NCBI RefSeq assembly: GCF_001668725.1
Contig: NZ_LZKL01000041.1
Coordinates: 1 to 46,623 of the forward strand
Direction of reading: 5' to 3'
DNA: 46,623 bases
Source of the DNA: Mycobacterium sp. E787
Lineage (GTDB): Bacteria > Actinomycetota > Actinomycetes > Mycobacteriales > Mycobacteriaceae
Below are positions 25,157-33,095 of the stretch, one piece after another. The notes below the pieces were generated by a model that was given only the letters and a program-made list of their open reading frames with translations, did no database searches and had not been told where the DNA came from. The translations under genes and the position numbers were made by a program. How positions within the stretch are numbered: the first letter of the stretch is position 1; each line of letters opens with the position of its first letter.

Positions 25157-27052
25157 TCAGCCGACGTTCGCGCCACCCTCGGCGATACGGCGCACCGCCC
25201 TGAGGAAGACGTCGATCTCCTCGAACTTGTTGTAGAACGCAAACGACGGGCGAACGGTGGCCTCCAACCCGAGGCGCCTCAGAATCGGCTGCGCGCAGTG
25301 ATGGCCTGCACGCACGGCGATGCCCTCGGCATTGAGCGCCTTGCCCACCTCGAGCGGGTCGTGGCCGGCCAGCACGAACGACAGCACGCTCGCCTTCTCG
25401 GTGGCGGTGCCCACCAGGCGCACACCGGGGATGTCGGCCAGGCGCGGGGTGGCATAGTCCAGCAACGCGTGCTCGTAGGACGCAATGCGGTCCACACCCA
25501 AGCGCTCGACGTAACGCAGCGCCTCACCCAGCCCGACGGCATCGGCGATGTTGCCGGTTCCGGCCTCGAACTTGCTCGGGGGCCCCTGATACAGCGATCG
25601 CTCCAGGGTCACGTCGGCGATCATGTTGCCACCGCCCTGCCATGGCGGCGTCTCGGCCAGCGCCTCGTCGGTCCCATAGAGCACGCCGATTCCGGTGGGG
25701 CCGTAGATCTTATGCCCCGAGAATACGAAGAAGTCGACGCCGAGCTCGGAGACATCGACCGGTATGTGCTGAATGGACTGGGCACCGTCGATCAGGACCC
25801 GCGCGCCGTAGCGGTGGCCCAAGTCGACGATCTGCTCGACCGGCGTCACCGTGCCCAGCGCATTGGACACCTGTGTGGCGGCGACGAGTTTCGTCTTGGG
25901 CCCCAACAAATCCTCGAATTCCGACATCAGCAGGTTGCCCGCGTCGTCGACCGGTGCAACTTTCAGAACGGCGCCGGTTTTCTGCGAAAGCAGTTGCCAC
26001 GGAACGATGTTGGCGTGGTGTTCGAGATGAGTGATGAGGATCTCGTCGCCGGGTAGCAAATGCTTGCCGCCCCAGGCATACGCCACCAGGTTGATGGCTT
26101 CCGTGGTGCCGCGCACGAAGATGATCTCTTCGCTCTTGGCCGCGCCGATGAATCGACGGACGGTGTCGCGGGCCTCTTCGTAGGCGTCGGTGGCCCGGGC
26201 CGCCAGTTCGTGCGCGGCGCGGTGAATGTTGGAGTTCTCGTGGGCGTAGAAGTGCGACAGCCGGTCGATCACCGCCTGCGGCTTCTGGGTGGTCGCCGCG
26301 TTGTCGAACCAGATCAGCGGCTTCCCGTTGACCGTCTCCTTCAGGATCGGAAAATCCGCGCGAATCGCGTTGACGTCGAACACCTCGTGTTCGTCCGGCA
26401 ACTGAGGTACCGGCTCCGCCGTCAGGAAGTAGTAGTTGTGCTCATCGCCGGCCGGTGCGGTTACGGCGTCCGACCAGCCCAACTCGGCAACCGAGGGCGC
26501 CCCGGCCGGCCAGGAACGCGACAAACCGCGGGAGGCCGCCGTGGTGGTGTCCGGCACGCCGCCGCGCGGGGCGACGGGCACCGTCTGCGGGGGCGGCTCG
26601 GGTTCCGCCGAGGTGGGAGCCGGAAGGTAGATGTCCCGCACACCGACCAACGGGACCGGCGCGGGATACACATCAGCGGTGCCGGCGGCCTGCCCGGCCG
26701 AGGCGCCAGCCGTGGTGTCGGGCACGTTCCCCCGCGGGGCGACGGGCACGGTCTGCGGCGGGGGCTCGGGCTCGGGGGACGTGGGAGCCCGGACGTAGAT
26801 GTCGGTGCCGCCGAGCAGCGGGACCGGCGTCGGATACACGTCCGCGGCGCGGGCCGCGGCTTGCCCTGCCGAGGTGGCGGCCGTCGCGTCCGGCACGGTG
26901 CCGCGCGGGGCGACCGGCGCCGACTGCGGTGGGCTGTCCGGACCGGGCCGGATGCTGGCCGCATACAGCTGGCTGGCCAGCGCCGCGAGCTCGGCGGCGC
27001 TGACGGGCAGGTCGCTTTCGGCGTCTACCGCTCGGTACTCACTTGTACTCAT
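25157..27052 (-). CDS. Encapsulin cargo cysteine desulfurase (family 2A)
   Basis: A 631-residue protein: a long low-complexity N-terminus (1-200) and a SufS/CsdA-type class V aminotransferase domain (about 225-631). The PLP lysine is K448 in FSGHKIYGPTG, the cofactor His lies in THLEHHANIVPW, and the sulfur-accepting cysteine is C586 in RAGHHCAQP. The enzyme removes sulfur from cysteine, giving alanine and enzyme-bound persulfide. The N-terminus repeats a unit PPQTVPVAPRG...DVYPxPVPL...DIYxxAPTSxEPEP twice (41-97, 98-152) and a third time in part (153-176). Such disordered extensions load this enzyme into the family 2A shell. The start overlaps the shell gene by 14 bp, so shell and cargo are made together. 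Ordinary SufS proteins are about 400-420 residues, so the extension is the defining feature. Confidence 0.93.
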   Translation of the reverse strand: MSTSEYRAVDAESDLPVSAAELAALASQLYAASIRPGPDSPPQSAPVAPRGTVPDATAATSAGQAAARAADVYPTPVPLLGGTDIYVRAPTSPEPEPPPQTVPVAPRGNVPDTTAGASAGQAAGTADVYPAPVPLVGVRDIYLPAPTSAEPEPPPQTVPVAPRGGVPDTTTAASRGLSRSWPAGAPSVAELGWSDAVTAPAGDEHNYYFLTAEPVPQLPDEHEVFDVNAIRADFPILKETVNGKPLIWFDNAATTQKPQAVIDRLSHFYAHENSNIHRAAHELAARATDAYEEARDTVRRFIGAAKSEEIIFVRGTTEAINLVAYAWGGKHLLPGDEILITHLEHHANIVPWQLLSQKTGAVLKVAPVDDAGNLLMSEFEDLLGPKTKLVAATQVSNALGTVTPVEQIVDLGHRYGARVLIDGAQSIQHIPVDVSELGVDFFVFSGHKIYGPTGIGVLYGTDEALAETPPWQGGGNMIADVTLERSLYQGPPSKFEAGTGNIADAVGLGEALRYVERLGVDRIASYEHALLDYATPRLADIPGVRLVGTATEKASVLSFVLAGHDPLEVGKALNAEGIAVRAGHHCAQPILRRLGLEATVRPSFAFYNKFEEIDVFLRAVRRIAEGGANVG

Positions 27053-27962
27053 GGAACTGGTCCACGGCGACGTCGTCGAGCACGGCGAGCGCGTCGTCGG
27101 TGAGGACGGCCAAGGACGTGTAGAGGGTGACCAGGTAGGTCGCGATGGCCGACTGGTTGATGCCGGTGAACCGCACCGACAGGCCCGGCGCCTGCTCGCC
27201 GACCAGGCCCGGCTGGAACAGGCCCACCACGCCCTGGCGTTCCTCGCCCGTGCGCACCAGGATGAACTTCGTCTTTCCGTCTTCGACCGGCACCTTGTCC
27301 GACGGGATCAGCGGGATGCCGCGCCAGGTGATGAACTGAGCCCCGAACAGGCTCACGACCACCGGTGGCACCCCACGGTAGGTGGCCTCACGCCCGAACG
27401 CGGCGACTCCCAGCGGGTGCGTCAGGAAAAAGCTCGGCGTCTTCCAGACCTTCGTGATCAGCGCGTCCAGGTCGTCGGGCGTCGGGGCACCGGCCAGCGT
27501 CTGGATCGTCTGCTCGGGGGTCACCTGCGCCAACAGCCCGTACTCGGGGCTGTTGATCAGCTCGAGCTCTTGGCGTTCCTTGATCGTTTCGATGGTCAAC
27601 CGCAGCTGCTGCGCGATCTGGTCGTGGGGACTCGAGTAGAGGTCGGAAACGCGGGTGTGGATGTCGACCAGGGTCGAAATCGAACGCAGCGTGTATTCCC
27701 GGGGGCTGGTCTCGTAGTCGACGTAGGTCTCCGGCAGCGGTTCTTCGGTGCCGGCGCCCTCTTCGGCCTTCACCGCGACGGCATCGGGATTGATCACCCG
27801 GTTGACCCGGTAAAGTCCCGCTTCCACCGGGACCCAGCTGAGCAAATGGAGCAACCACCGCGGCGTGATGGTCGAGAGTTGGGGGACGGTCTTCGTCGCA
27901 TTGGCAAGCTGGCGGGCGCCAAGATCACCAAGCGCCTGAGACTCACTTTGAGCCGACGTCAT
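27039..27962 (-). CDS. Family 2A encapsulin shell protein (SrpI/MMP-I type)
   Basis: A 307-residue shell protein with HK97-like fold. It matches the family known as major membrane protein I in M. avium and M. leprae and SrpI in cyanobacteria: SPREYTLRSISTLVDIHTRV, QQLRLTIETIKERQELELIN, PSFFLTHPLGVAAFGREATY and GLSVRFTGINQSAIATYLVT. No cyclic-nucleotide-binding insert is present, which sets it in 2A rather than 2B. It assembles into a closed protein compartment holding the cysteine desulfurase encoded just downstream. Family 2A compartments have been linked to sulfur starvation and elemental sulfur storage. An AAAGGAT site precedes the ATG. The gene diverges from the cysteine-operon leader across about 190 bp. 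Confidence 0.95.
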   Translation of the reverse strand: MTSAQSESQALGDLGARQLANATKTVPQLSTITPRWLLHLLSWVPVEAGLYRVNRVINPDAVAVKAEEGAGTEEPLPETYVDYETSPREYTLRSISTLVDIHTRVSDLYSSPHDQIAQQLRLTIETIKERQELELINSPEYGLLAQVTPEQTIQTLAGAPTPDDLDALITKVWKTPSFFLTHPLGVAAFGREATYRGVPPVVVSLFGAQFITWRGIPLIPSDKVPVEDGKTKFILVRTGEERQGVVGLFQPGLVGEQAPGLSVRFTGINQSAIATYLVTLYTSLAVLTDDALAVLDDVAVDQFHEYK

Positions 27963-28119
27963 CGGGATCCTTTCGAACTCGGTTCAGTGCCGCGGCGCGC
28001 GCGGCAGCTTCATGATCGCCCACCCTAGGCTGGCGTGCGCGCCGAGCGTAGGCGAATGCGCAGCGGAGTGAGAAGGTTTACACCGGCGCTGAGTGAAACC
28101 GGCGAAACGGGCCCGAAAT

Positions 28120-28148
28120 CTGACAGTCACCTTGCCGGGCCCTATAGT
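28120..28148 (+). promoter_or_regulatory. Promoter of the cysteine operon (leaderless start)
   Basis: A -35 element CTGACA (28120-28125), 17-bp spacer, and a -10 element TATAGT (28143-28148). Seven bases later comes the A of an ATG, so transcription should begin at the start codon itself. Both elements are one or two bases from the main sigma factor consensus. Confidence 0.75.
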
Positions 28149-28155
28149 GGGGCGC

Positions 28156-28233
28156 ATGCAACAGGCCGTTCAGCTGCGCTTCGTACCTTCGCGCCGCCCC
28201 GCCGTGGACTGTTGTTGTTGTCGCTGCTGTTGA
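28156..28233 (+). CDS. Poly-cysteine leader peptide (leaderless uORF)
   Basis: A 25-codon frame beginning at the predicted transcription start. The encoded peptide ends DCCCCRCC followed by TGA: six cysteines in the last seven codons. Leaderless short ORFs ending in cysteine runs have been described in mycobacteria as cysteine-responsive attenuators of downstream operons. Here the downstream operon contains cysE and cysK, which make cysteine, so the logic fits. When Cys-tRNA is short, the ribosome should stall at codons 19-25, next to the sequence at 28235-28241 that can pair with the downstream ribosome binding site. Confidence 0.85.
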   Translation: MQQAVQLRFVPSRRPAVDCCCCRCC

Positions 28234-28234
28234 T

Positions 28235-28354
28235 TTCCTGACGCCCTCTGACGCTGTAGAAATCCTCGCGCTTTCCCCGCAGTGGGTTGGACCCGCGGTC
28301 TACCCGGCGGCGTGAGCTGCGCCCAGCCATATTCACGTCAAATTCTTTCAGGAA
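28235..28354 (+). promoter_or_regulatory. Attenuator: predicted anti-SD/SD pairing after the uORF
   Basis: TTCCTGA (28235-28241), two bases after the uORF stop, is complementary over seven bases to TCAGGAA (28348-28354). The latter contains the AGGAA Shine-Dalgarno of the next gene (ATG at 28366); a G-U pair extends it to eight. Between them a GTGGGT/ACCCGC hairpin (near 28279-28293) could bring the arms together. A ribosome stalled in the cysteine run would cover the first arm and free the ribosome binding site. This is inferred from base pairing only. Confidence 0.55.
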
Positions 28355-28365
28355 GATCACCATCC

Positions 28366-29634
28366 ATGACCGTCTTGTCCATGCCCAACCGCGCCGTGGC
28401 GCGGGTGGCGACCCGCCGGCGCTTCGTGGTCCGGCCGGCCACCGACATCACCCGCATGACGCGTTACCGAGGCGGAACCTACTCCCACACCGTCGACAGA
28501 ATCTGCTTCACCGACGGCAGCTGGGCACGTACGGATCTGATCCGGCTGAACCCCAACCTGTCGGCATACTCGCTGGACTTCAGCGGCGTTGCGCCCCACC
28601 TGCCATCGCGCTATCAGGTTGGCTCCTGGTCCGCCGTGCCCCACCTGCGCACCCGCGGCCGCGAAGCCGAAGTCGACTGGATCCTGCGGCACTCGTTTCC
28701 AGCGTACCCCATCGCGGAGCTCAGCCAACGATTGCGCGCTGCCGGCTACCCGCTGGGACCGGCCAACCTCAGCGAACATGAAGCCATCGCGGCAACCCAG
28801 GCCGCAATCTGGCACTTCACCAACGGTTTGGCGTTGGACACACAGCCCCTGAACGAGCCCGTCGCCGTACACGAGGCACCTGGGCCGGTGATCACCTTCG
28901 AATTCGATGGGCAGCCACAGCTGGGCGGCTACTCCGTACGGACGGCCTCCGAAACCAGCATTGGCGTGAAACTGCAGAAGTCAGCCAATGGGGTTGATTG
29001 GCAAGACGTTTCGGGTTCACAGCTGACCATCAAACCCGGCCGGGGACGGCATCGGCGCACCCTTGGCATTGGCAGCACGCTTTCGGCGAGTAGCCACGGC
29101 GGCGGTGGGCGCGGTTACCGTTACTACCGGCTCGTCGCGACCGACGGCGCGACAATCGGCGACGTTCGCTTCTGGCTGACGGGTACTCGCCACTACCGCA
29201 ATGCCGATCGCGTGGTGCACCTCTACAATTACCTACTCGCCGGGGCGGGCAGTGCCCTGCAAAACTGCGACGAGCTTCGACTGGTCGATACTCACGCAAC
29301 CGCCGAATCCGAACTCATTGGACCGTTCCAAGTGCGAATCCCCTTGAGTCTCAGTGCCGCTGACGGACACACGCTCGTCGGCGCCGACGGTTCGGTTATC
29401 GATGACATCGTTTGGCCGGGAACGGACTTTTATGTGCGTCCCGCACGGGGTACAACCGCAATGACAATGACCGCAACGACATCGCAGAACTGCTCCGGGC
29501 GCGTACTGACCGGTGAGGCTTTTGCGGGGGCGTCACAGCGATTCACGCCCGTTGCGCTTATCGTTCCAATAGACGTCGCCATCGAATTCGACATCACCTG
29601 GCAGGCCGACGAGCCCTGTACCGACATCGCCTAA
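28366..29634 (+). CDS. Thioester-domain (TQXA) protein
   Basis: A 422-residue protein first in the cysteine operon. Residue C47 (DRICFTDGSW) and Q145 in the TQAA motif (144-147) are the pair that forms an internal Cys-Gln thioester in the TED family. LYNYLLAGA and IGPFQVRIPL further on are also family-typical. Between TQAA and LYNYLLAGA lies an inserted segment (about 165-285) with a discoidin-like look (SIGVKLQKSANGVDWQDVSG, RYYRLVATDGATIGDVRFWL). TED proteins of other Gram-positives are surface adhesins that bind host proteins covalently; this one has no visible signal peptide, LPXTG or lipobox. The start at 28366 follows AGGAAG by ten bases; ATG at 28384 is an alternative. The neighbour cysK begins nine bases after its stop. 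Confidence 0.75.
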   Translation: MTVLSMPNRAVARVATRRRFVVRPATDITRMTRYRGGTYSHTVDRICFTDGSWARTDLIRLNPNLSAYSLDFSGVAPHLPSRYQVGSWSAVPHLRTRGREAEVDWILRHSFPAYPIAELSQRLRAAGYPLGPANLSEHEAIAATQAAIWHFTNGLALDTQPLNEPVAVHEAPGPVITFEFDGQPQLGGYSVRTASETSIGVKLQKSANGVDWQDVSGSQLTIKPGRGRHRRTLGIGSTLSASSHGGGGRGYRYYRLVATDGATIGDVRFWLTGTRHYRNADRVVHLYNYLLAGAGSALQNCDELRLVDTHATAESELIGPFQVRIPLSLSAADGHTLVGADGSVIDDIVWPGTDFYVRPARGTTAMTMTATTSQNCSGRVLTGEAFAGASQRFTPVALIVPIDVAIEFDITWQADEPCTDIA

Positions 29635-29643
29635 GGGAGTTTC

Positions 29644-30576
29644 ATGAGTATCGCCGAGGACGTCACGCAGCTGATCGGAAACACGCCGCTGGTCCGGCTG
29701 CGCCGGGTCACCGAAGGCGCGGTCGCCGACGTCGTCGCCAAGCTGGAATCCTTCAACCCGGCAAACAGCGTGAAGGACCGCATCGGGGTCGCCATGCTGG
29801 ACGCGGCCGAAAAAGCCGGCCTGATCAAACCCGACACGATCATCCTTGAGCCGACCAGCGGGAACACCGGCATCGCGTTGGCGATGGTGTGCGCGGCACG
29901 CGGTTACAGATGCGTGCTGACAATGCCCGACACCATGAGCATCGAGAGGCGCATACTGCTGCGTGCCTACGGCGCAGAACTCGTGCTGACGCCCGGCGCG
30001 GAAGGCATGCCGGGCGCCATCGCCAAGGCCGAGGAACTGGCAAAGACCGACCAACGGTATTTCGTGCCCCAACAGTTCGAGAACCCGGCCAACCCGGCCA
30101 TCCACCGCGCGACCACCGCCGAGGAGGTGTGGCGCGACACCGACGGGAAGGTCGACATATTCGTCGCCGGGGTCGGCACCGGCGGCACCATCACCGGGGT
30201 CGCCCAAGTCATCAAGGAACGCAACCCGTCGGTCCAATTTGTGGCCGTCGAGCCGGCAGCCTCCCCGGTGCTGTCCGGTGGACAGAAGGGGCCTCACCCG
30301 ATTCAGGGAATCGGCGCCGGGTTTGTCCCGGGGGTGCTGGATATGGACTTGGTGGACGAGGTCATCGCGGTCGGCAACGAGGAGTCGCTCGTCATGGCCC
30401 GGCGGTTGGCGCGGGAGGAGGGATTGCTGTCCGGCATCTCATCCGGCGCGGCCGTGGTGGCCGCCCTGCAGCTGGCCCAGCGACCGGCCAACGCCGGCAA
30501 GCTCGTGGTGGTCGTCCTGCCCAGCTTCGGTGAGCGCTACCTGAGCACACCGCTCTTCGCCGACCTGGCGGACTAG
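29644..30576 (+). CDS. cysK: O-acetylserine sulfhydrylase (cysteine synthase A)
   Basis: A 310-residue PLP enzyme that makes cysteine from O-acetylserine and sulfide. The PLP lysine is K44 in [25 protein letters not shown] holds the substrate loop and [13 protein letters not shown] the phosphate-binding loop. Length and motifs match M. tuberculosis CysK1. ATG at 29644 has a GGGAG site. It is followed by cysE after two bases. Confidence 0.96.
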   Translation: MSIAEDVTQLIGNTPLVRLRRVTEGAVADVVAKLESFNPANSVKDRIGVAMLDAAEKAGLIKPDTIILEPTSGNTGIALAMVCAARGYRCVLTMPDTMSIERRILLRAYGAELVLTPGAEGMPGAIAKAEELAKTDQRYFVPQQFENPANPAIHRATTAEEVWRDTDGKVDIFVAGVGTGGTITGVAQVIKERNPSVQFVAVEPAASPVLSGGQKGPHPIQGIGAGFVPGVLDMDLVDEVIAVGNEESLVMARRLAREEGLLSGISSGAAVVAALQLAQRPANAGKLVVVVLPSFGERYLSTPLFADLAD

Positions 30577-30578
30577 CC

Positions 30579-31262
30579 GTGCTCGCGACAATGCGGCAGG
30601 ACATCCGGGCAGCCAGGGAGCGAGATCCGGCCAGGCCCACCACGCTGCAGGTCATATTCGCCTACCCCGGCGTCCATGCGATCTGGGGCCATCGGGTCAG
30701 CCATTGGCTGTGGCGGCACGGCGCCCGGTTGGCAGCCCGCGTGTTCGCCGAAATCACCCGCATTTTCACCGGCGTGGAGATCCACCCCGGTGCCGTCCTG
30801 GGCCCGGGCCTGTTCATCGACCACGCGACCGGCGTGGTGATTGGCGAAACCGCCGAGGTGGGCCACGACGTGACGATTTACCACGGCGTCACGCTCGGGG
30901 GCAGCGGCAGCGACACAGGGAAACGCCACCCGACAATCGGAGACCGCGTGATCATCGGCGCCGGCGCGAAGGTCCTCGGCGCGATCAAAGTCGGCGACGA
31001 CAGCCGGATCGGCGCCAACGCCGTAGTGGTCAAAGAGGTTCCGTCGAGCGCCGTGGTCGTCGGCGTCCCGGGCCAGGTCATCAGCCGGGCCGGGCGCGGC
31101 ACCCCCGACGACTCGATGATGCCCGACCTCGTGGGCGTCAGCCTGCAATCTCTGCTCACCCGGGTGGCAAAGCTGGAGGCGTCCAGCGACGGGCAGCAGA
31201 CCGGCAGGGTGATCCGGCCCCCCGAGGCCGGTGTATGGCATGGCGAAGACTTCTCGATCTGA
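30579..31262 (+). CDS. cysE: Serine O-acetyltransferase
   Basis: A 227-residue left-handed beta-helix acetyltransferase that makes O-acetylserine from serine and acetyl-CoA. Hexapeptide repeats run from about residue 65 to 165 ([40 protein letters not shown]), with the catalytic His in IDHATG and YHGVTLGG. The short N-terminal domain is usual for actinobacterial CysE. The GTG start lies two bases after the cysK stop. The C-terminal tail would bind CysK in the cysteine synthase complex; its last residue is isoleucine (GEDFSI), the form that inserts into the CysK active site. Confidence 0.95.
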   Translation: MLATMRQDIRAARERDPARPTTLQVIFAYPGVHAIWGHRVSHWLWRHGARLAARVFAEITRIFTGVEIHPGAVLGPGLFIDHATGVVIGETAEVGHDVTIYHGVTLGGSGSDTGKRHPTIGDRVIIGAGAKVLGAIKVGDDSRIGANAVVVKEVPSSAVVVGVPGQVISRAGRGTPDDSMMPDLVGVSLQSLLTRVAKLEASSDGQQTGRVIRPPEAGVWHGEDFSI

Positions 31263-31288
31263 AGACACCAATTTAGTTGTGGAGCCTG

Positions 31289-31708
31289 ATGAGCACACTG
31301 TTGACCGCCATGACGGCGACAATCGCGGCGCTGGCAACCGCCACCGTGCTGGGCGCGGTGATCAACCGACGGTCGGGCGTATTGCGTCAAGCAAGCCCCG
31401 AACTCCGGCAAGACACATCGGAACTCGGTTTGTCCCGAACGGGGCCCACCATCGTGCACTTCAGTGCTGCTTGGTGCGGCCCGTGCGCGTCGGTGCGTCG
31501 CGTGGTCGACCAAGTGTGTACCGCCCTCCCGGAGGTGTCACACGTGGAAATCGACATTGACGCTGACCCCGTGGCCGCCAAGCAGTTGTCGGTGTTGTCA
31601 CTGCCGACCACGTTTATTTTCGATGCCGACGGGCAGCAGCGGTACCGCAGCGCTGGGGTGCCGAAGGTTGCTGACCTGCGCAGGCTGGTACAACCTCTCG
31701 TGGCTTGA
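31289..31708 (+). CDS. Membrane-anchored thioredoxin-like protein
   Basis: A 139-residue protein with one N-terminal hydrophobic segment (LTAMTATIAALATATVLGAV) and a thioredoxin fold carrying WCGPC (SAAWCGPCASV) and the cis-proline segment LSLPTTFIF. It should reduce or exchange disulfides or persulfides near the membrane. ATG at 31289 has a GGAG site four bases upstream; a TTG four codons earlier is possible. It sits between cysE and a DUF4395 gene, a pairing often seen for small thioredoxins in actinobacteria. Confidence 0.88.
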   Translation: MSTLLTAMTATIAALATATVLGAVINRRSGVLRQASPELRQDTSELGLSRTGPTIVHFSAAWCGPCASVRRVVDQVCTALPEVSHVEIDIDADPVAAKQLSVLSLPTTFIFDADGQQRYRSAGVPKVADLRRLVQPLVA

Positions 31709-31722
31709 GGAGGAGTTGAATT

Positions 31723-32175
31723 ATGTCGACTGACACCGGTCAAGTAGACGTGCGGGGTCCGCGCTTCGCCGCGTGGATCACCACCACGGTTCTTGTGGTC
31801 ACGTTGGTGGTGTCCGCGTTCAGCCAATCTGTCGCAGCGGCGATTCTGGGAGCCCAGGCAGTCGTTTTCGCGATCAGCGCGCTGCGCGGCCCGCGCAACA
31901 GCCCCTACGGGGCGCTATTCGCCAAACTCGTTGCACCGCGCCTAGGAGCGGTGCGGGAGCGGGAGCCGGTGCCACCGTTGAAATTTGCCCAATTGGTCGG
32001 CCTTACGTTCGCCGTCGTCGGGGTCATCGGGTTTGCCGCCGCGATACCACTTCTCGGCGTGATCGCGACGGCGTTCGCGCTGTTCGCCTCCTTCCTCAAC
32101 GCCGCCTTCGGTATCTGCCTGGGCTGCCAGCTCTACCCGTTCGTTGCGCGGCTCCGTCGAGCACCCGCGGCCTGA
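31723..32175 (+). CDS. DUF4395 membrane protein
   Basis: A 150-residue protein with four membrane segments and the family motif GICLGCQLYP near the C-terminus, whose CxxC could exchange electrons with the thioredoxin encoded just upstream. Its Shine-Dalgarno is strong (TTGAGGAGGAG). Function is unknown. DUF4395 and thioredoxin genes are often adjacent or fused, which suggests a membrane thiol-transfer pair. It is the last gene of the operon; the next gene is convergent. Confidence 0.88.
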   Translation: MSTDTGQVDVRGPRFAAWITTTVLVVTLVVSAFSQSVAAAILGAQAVVFAISALRGPRNSPYGALFAKLVAPRLGAVREREPVPPLKFAQLVGLTFAVVGVIGFAAAIPLLGVIATAFALFASFLNAAFGICLGCQLYPFVARLRRAPAA

Positions 32176-32237
32176 TCAACGGACTTCCCCACTCTGTTGG
32201 GATTCAACATATCCAAACTGGTGCTGGACGTGCAGGA

Positions 32238-33095
32238 TCAGGCGTTGACGCGCGGCGCACGGTCGGTACGGCGCGGCGCCAGGACCCGCCGCGCGGTGAA
32301 ATCCATTGCGAATCCCAGTATCCCGATCACGACGATCACGGCAACGACCTGGTCGTAGGCGAGCTGATCGCGGGCGTTGAGAATCTGGTAGCCCAGTCCC
32401 GAACGCACGCCGAGCATCTCGGCCGGAACCAGTACCACCCAGGCGATGCCCAATGCGGTGCGGAGTCCCGTCAGCACGTGCCCGCGCACGGCCGGCAACA
32501 CCACCGCGGTCAGCAACTCCACGCGGGTGGCGTGAAAGGACCGCGCGACGTGCAAGTAACCCGGTTCGATAGCGTGCACGCCCGCGGCGGTGTTGAGCAG
32601 GATCGGAAAGACGGCGGCCACAATGATGAGGAAGATCACCGGTTGGTTGCCGATGCCGAACACCGCCACCGCGATCGGCGCCCAGGACAGCGGGGAGATC
32701 ATCCGCACGAACTGCACGAGGGGCAGCGCGGCGCGATCGATCGTCGCACTCAGTCCCAGCAGCAATCCCGCAGGAATCCCGAGCACCGCTGCGGCGAGTA
32801 AACCAATCAGCAAGCGCCACAAGCTGATCCCGATGTCGGCCGTCAGCACGCCGCGGCTGAACAGGTCGGCCAGCGCGGGCGCCACTTTCTGCGGAGCGGT
32901 CTGCCGCAGCAGCGAATGGGATTCTGACAGCACCGCAGTGGTCAGCCACCATATCGCGATAGCGGCTGCGGCCGCGGCTGCGGGCGGCAGAGCCTGGGTC
33001 AAGACCCAGCGCCGGATGCCATGCGGCCGGGCACCGTTCGCGGCGGCACTGCCGGATGGCGCCGCAGGGGCGGCGATGTCATCGATGCTGGTCAT
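32238..33095 (-). CDS. ABC permease, sulfonate/nitrate/taurine type (SsuC-like)
   Basis: A 285-residue permease with about six membrane segments after a 30-residue Ala/Pro-rich cytoplasmic N-terminus. The EAA-type loop lies in VARSFHATRVELLTAVVLPA and is followed by LRTALGIAWVVLVPAEMLG, both standard for SsuC/TauC/NrtB. ATG overlaps the stop of the solute-binding protein gene by ATGA. The substrate class (organosulfonate, nitrate, thiamine precursor) cannot be fixed from the permease. Confidence 0.9.
   Translation of the reverse strand: MTSIDDIAAPAAPSGSAAANGARPHGIRRWVLTQALPPAAAAAAAIAIWWLTTAVLSESHSLLRQTAPQKVAPALADLFSRGVLTADIGISLWRLLIGLLAAAVLGIPAGLLLGLSATIDRAALPLVQFVRMISPLSWAPIAVAVFGIGNQPVIFLIIVAAVFPILLNTAAGVHAIEPGYLHVARSFHATRVELLTAVVLPAVRGHVLTGLRTALGIAWVVLVPAEMLGVRSGLGYQILNARDQLAYDQVVAVIVVIGILGFAMDFTARRVLAPRRTDRAPRVNA

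Noticed and set aside
28234..28365. Possible T-box or SAM riboswitch before the cysteine operon
   Set aside because: No T-box sequence or conserved riboswitch core was seen; the poly-Cys uORF and anti-SD pairing explain the leader better.
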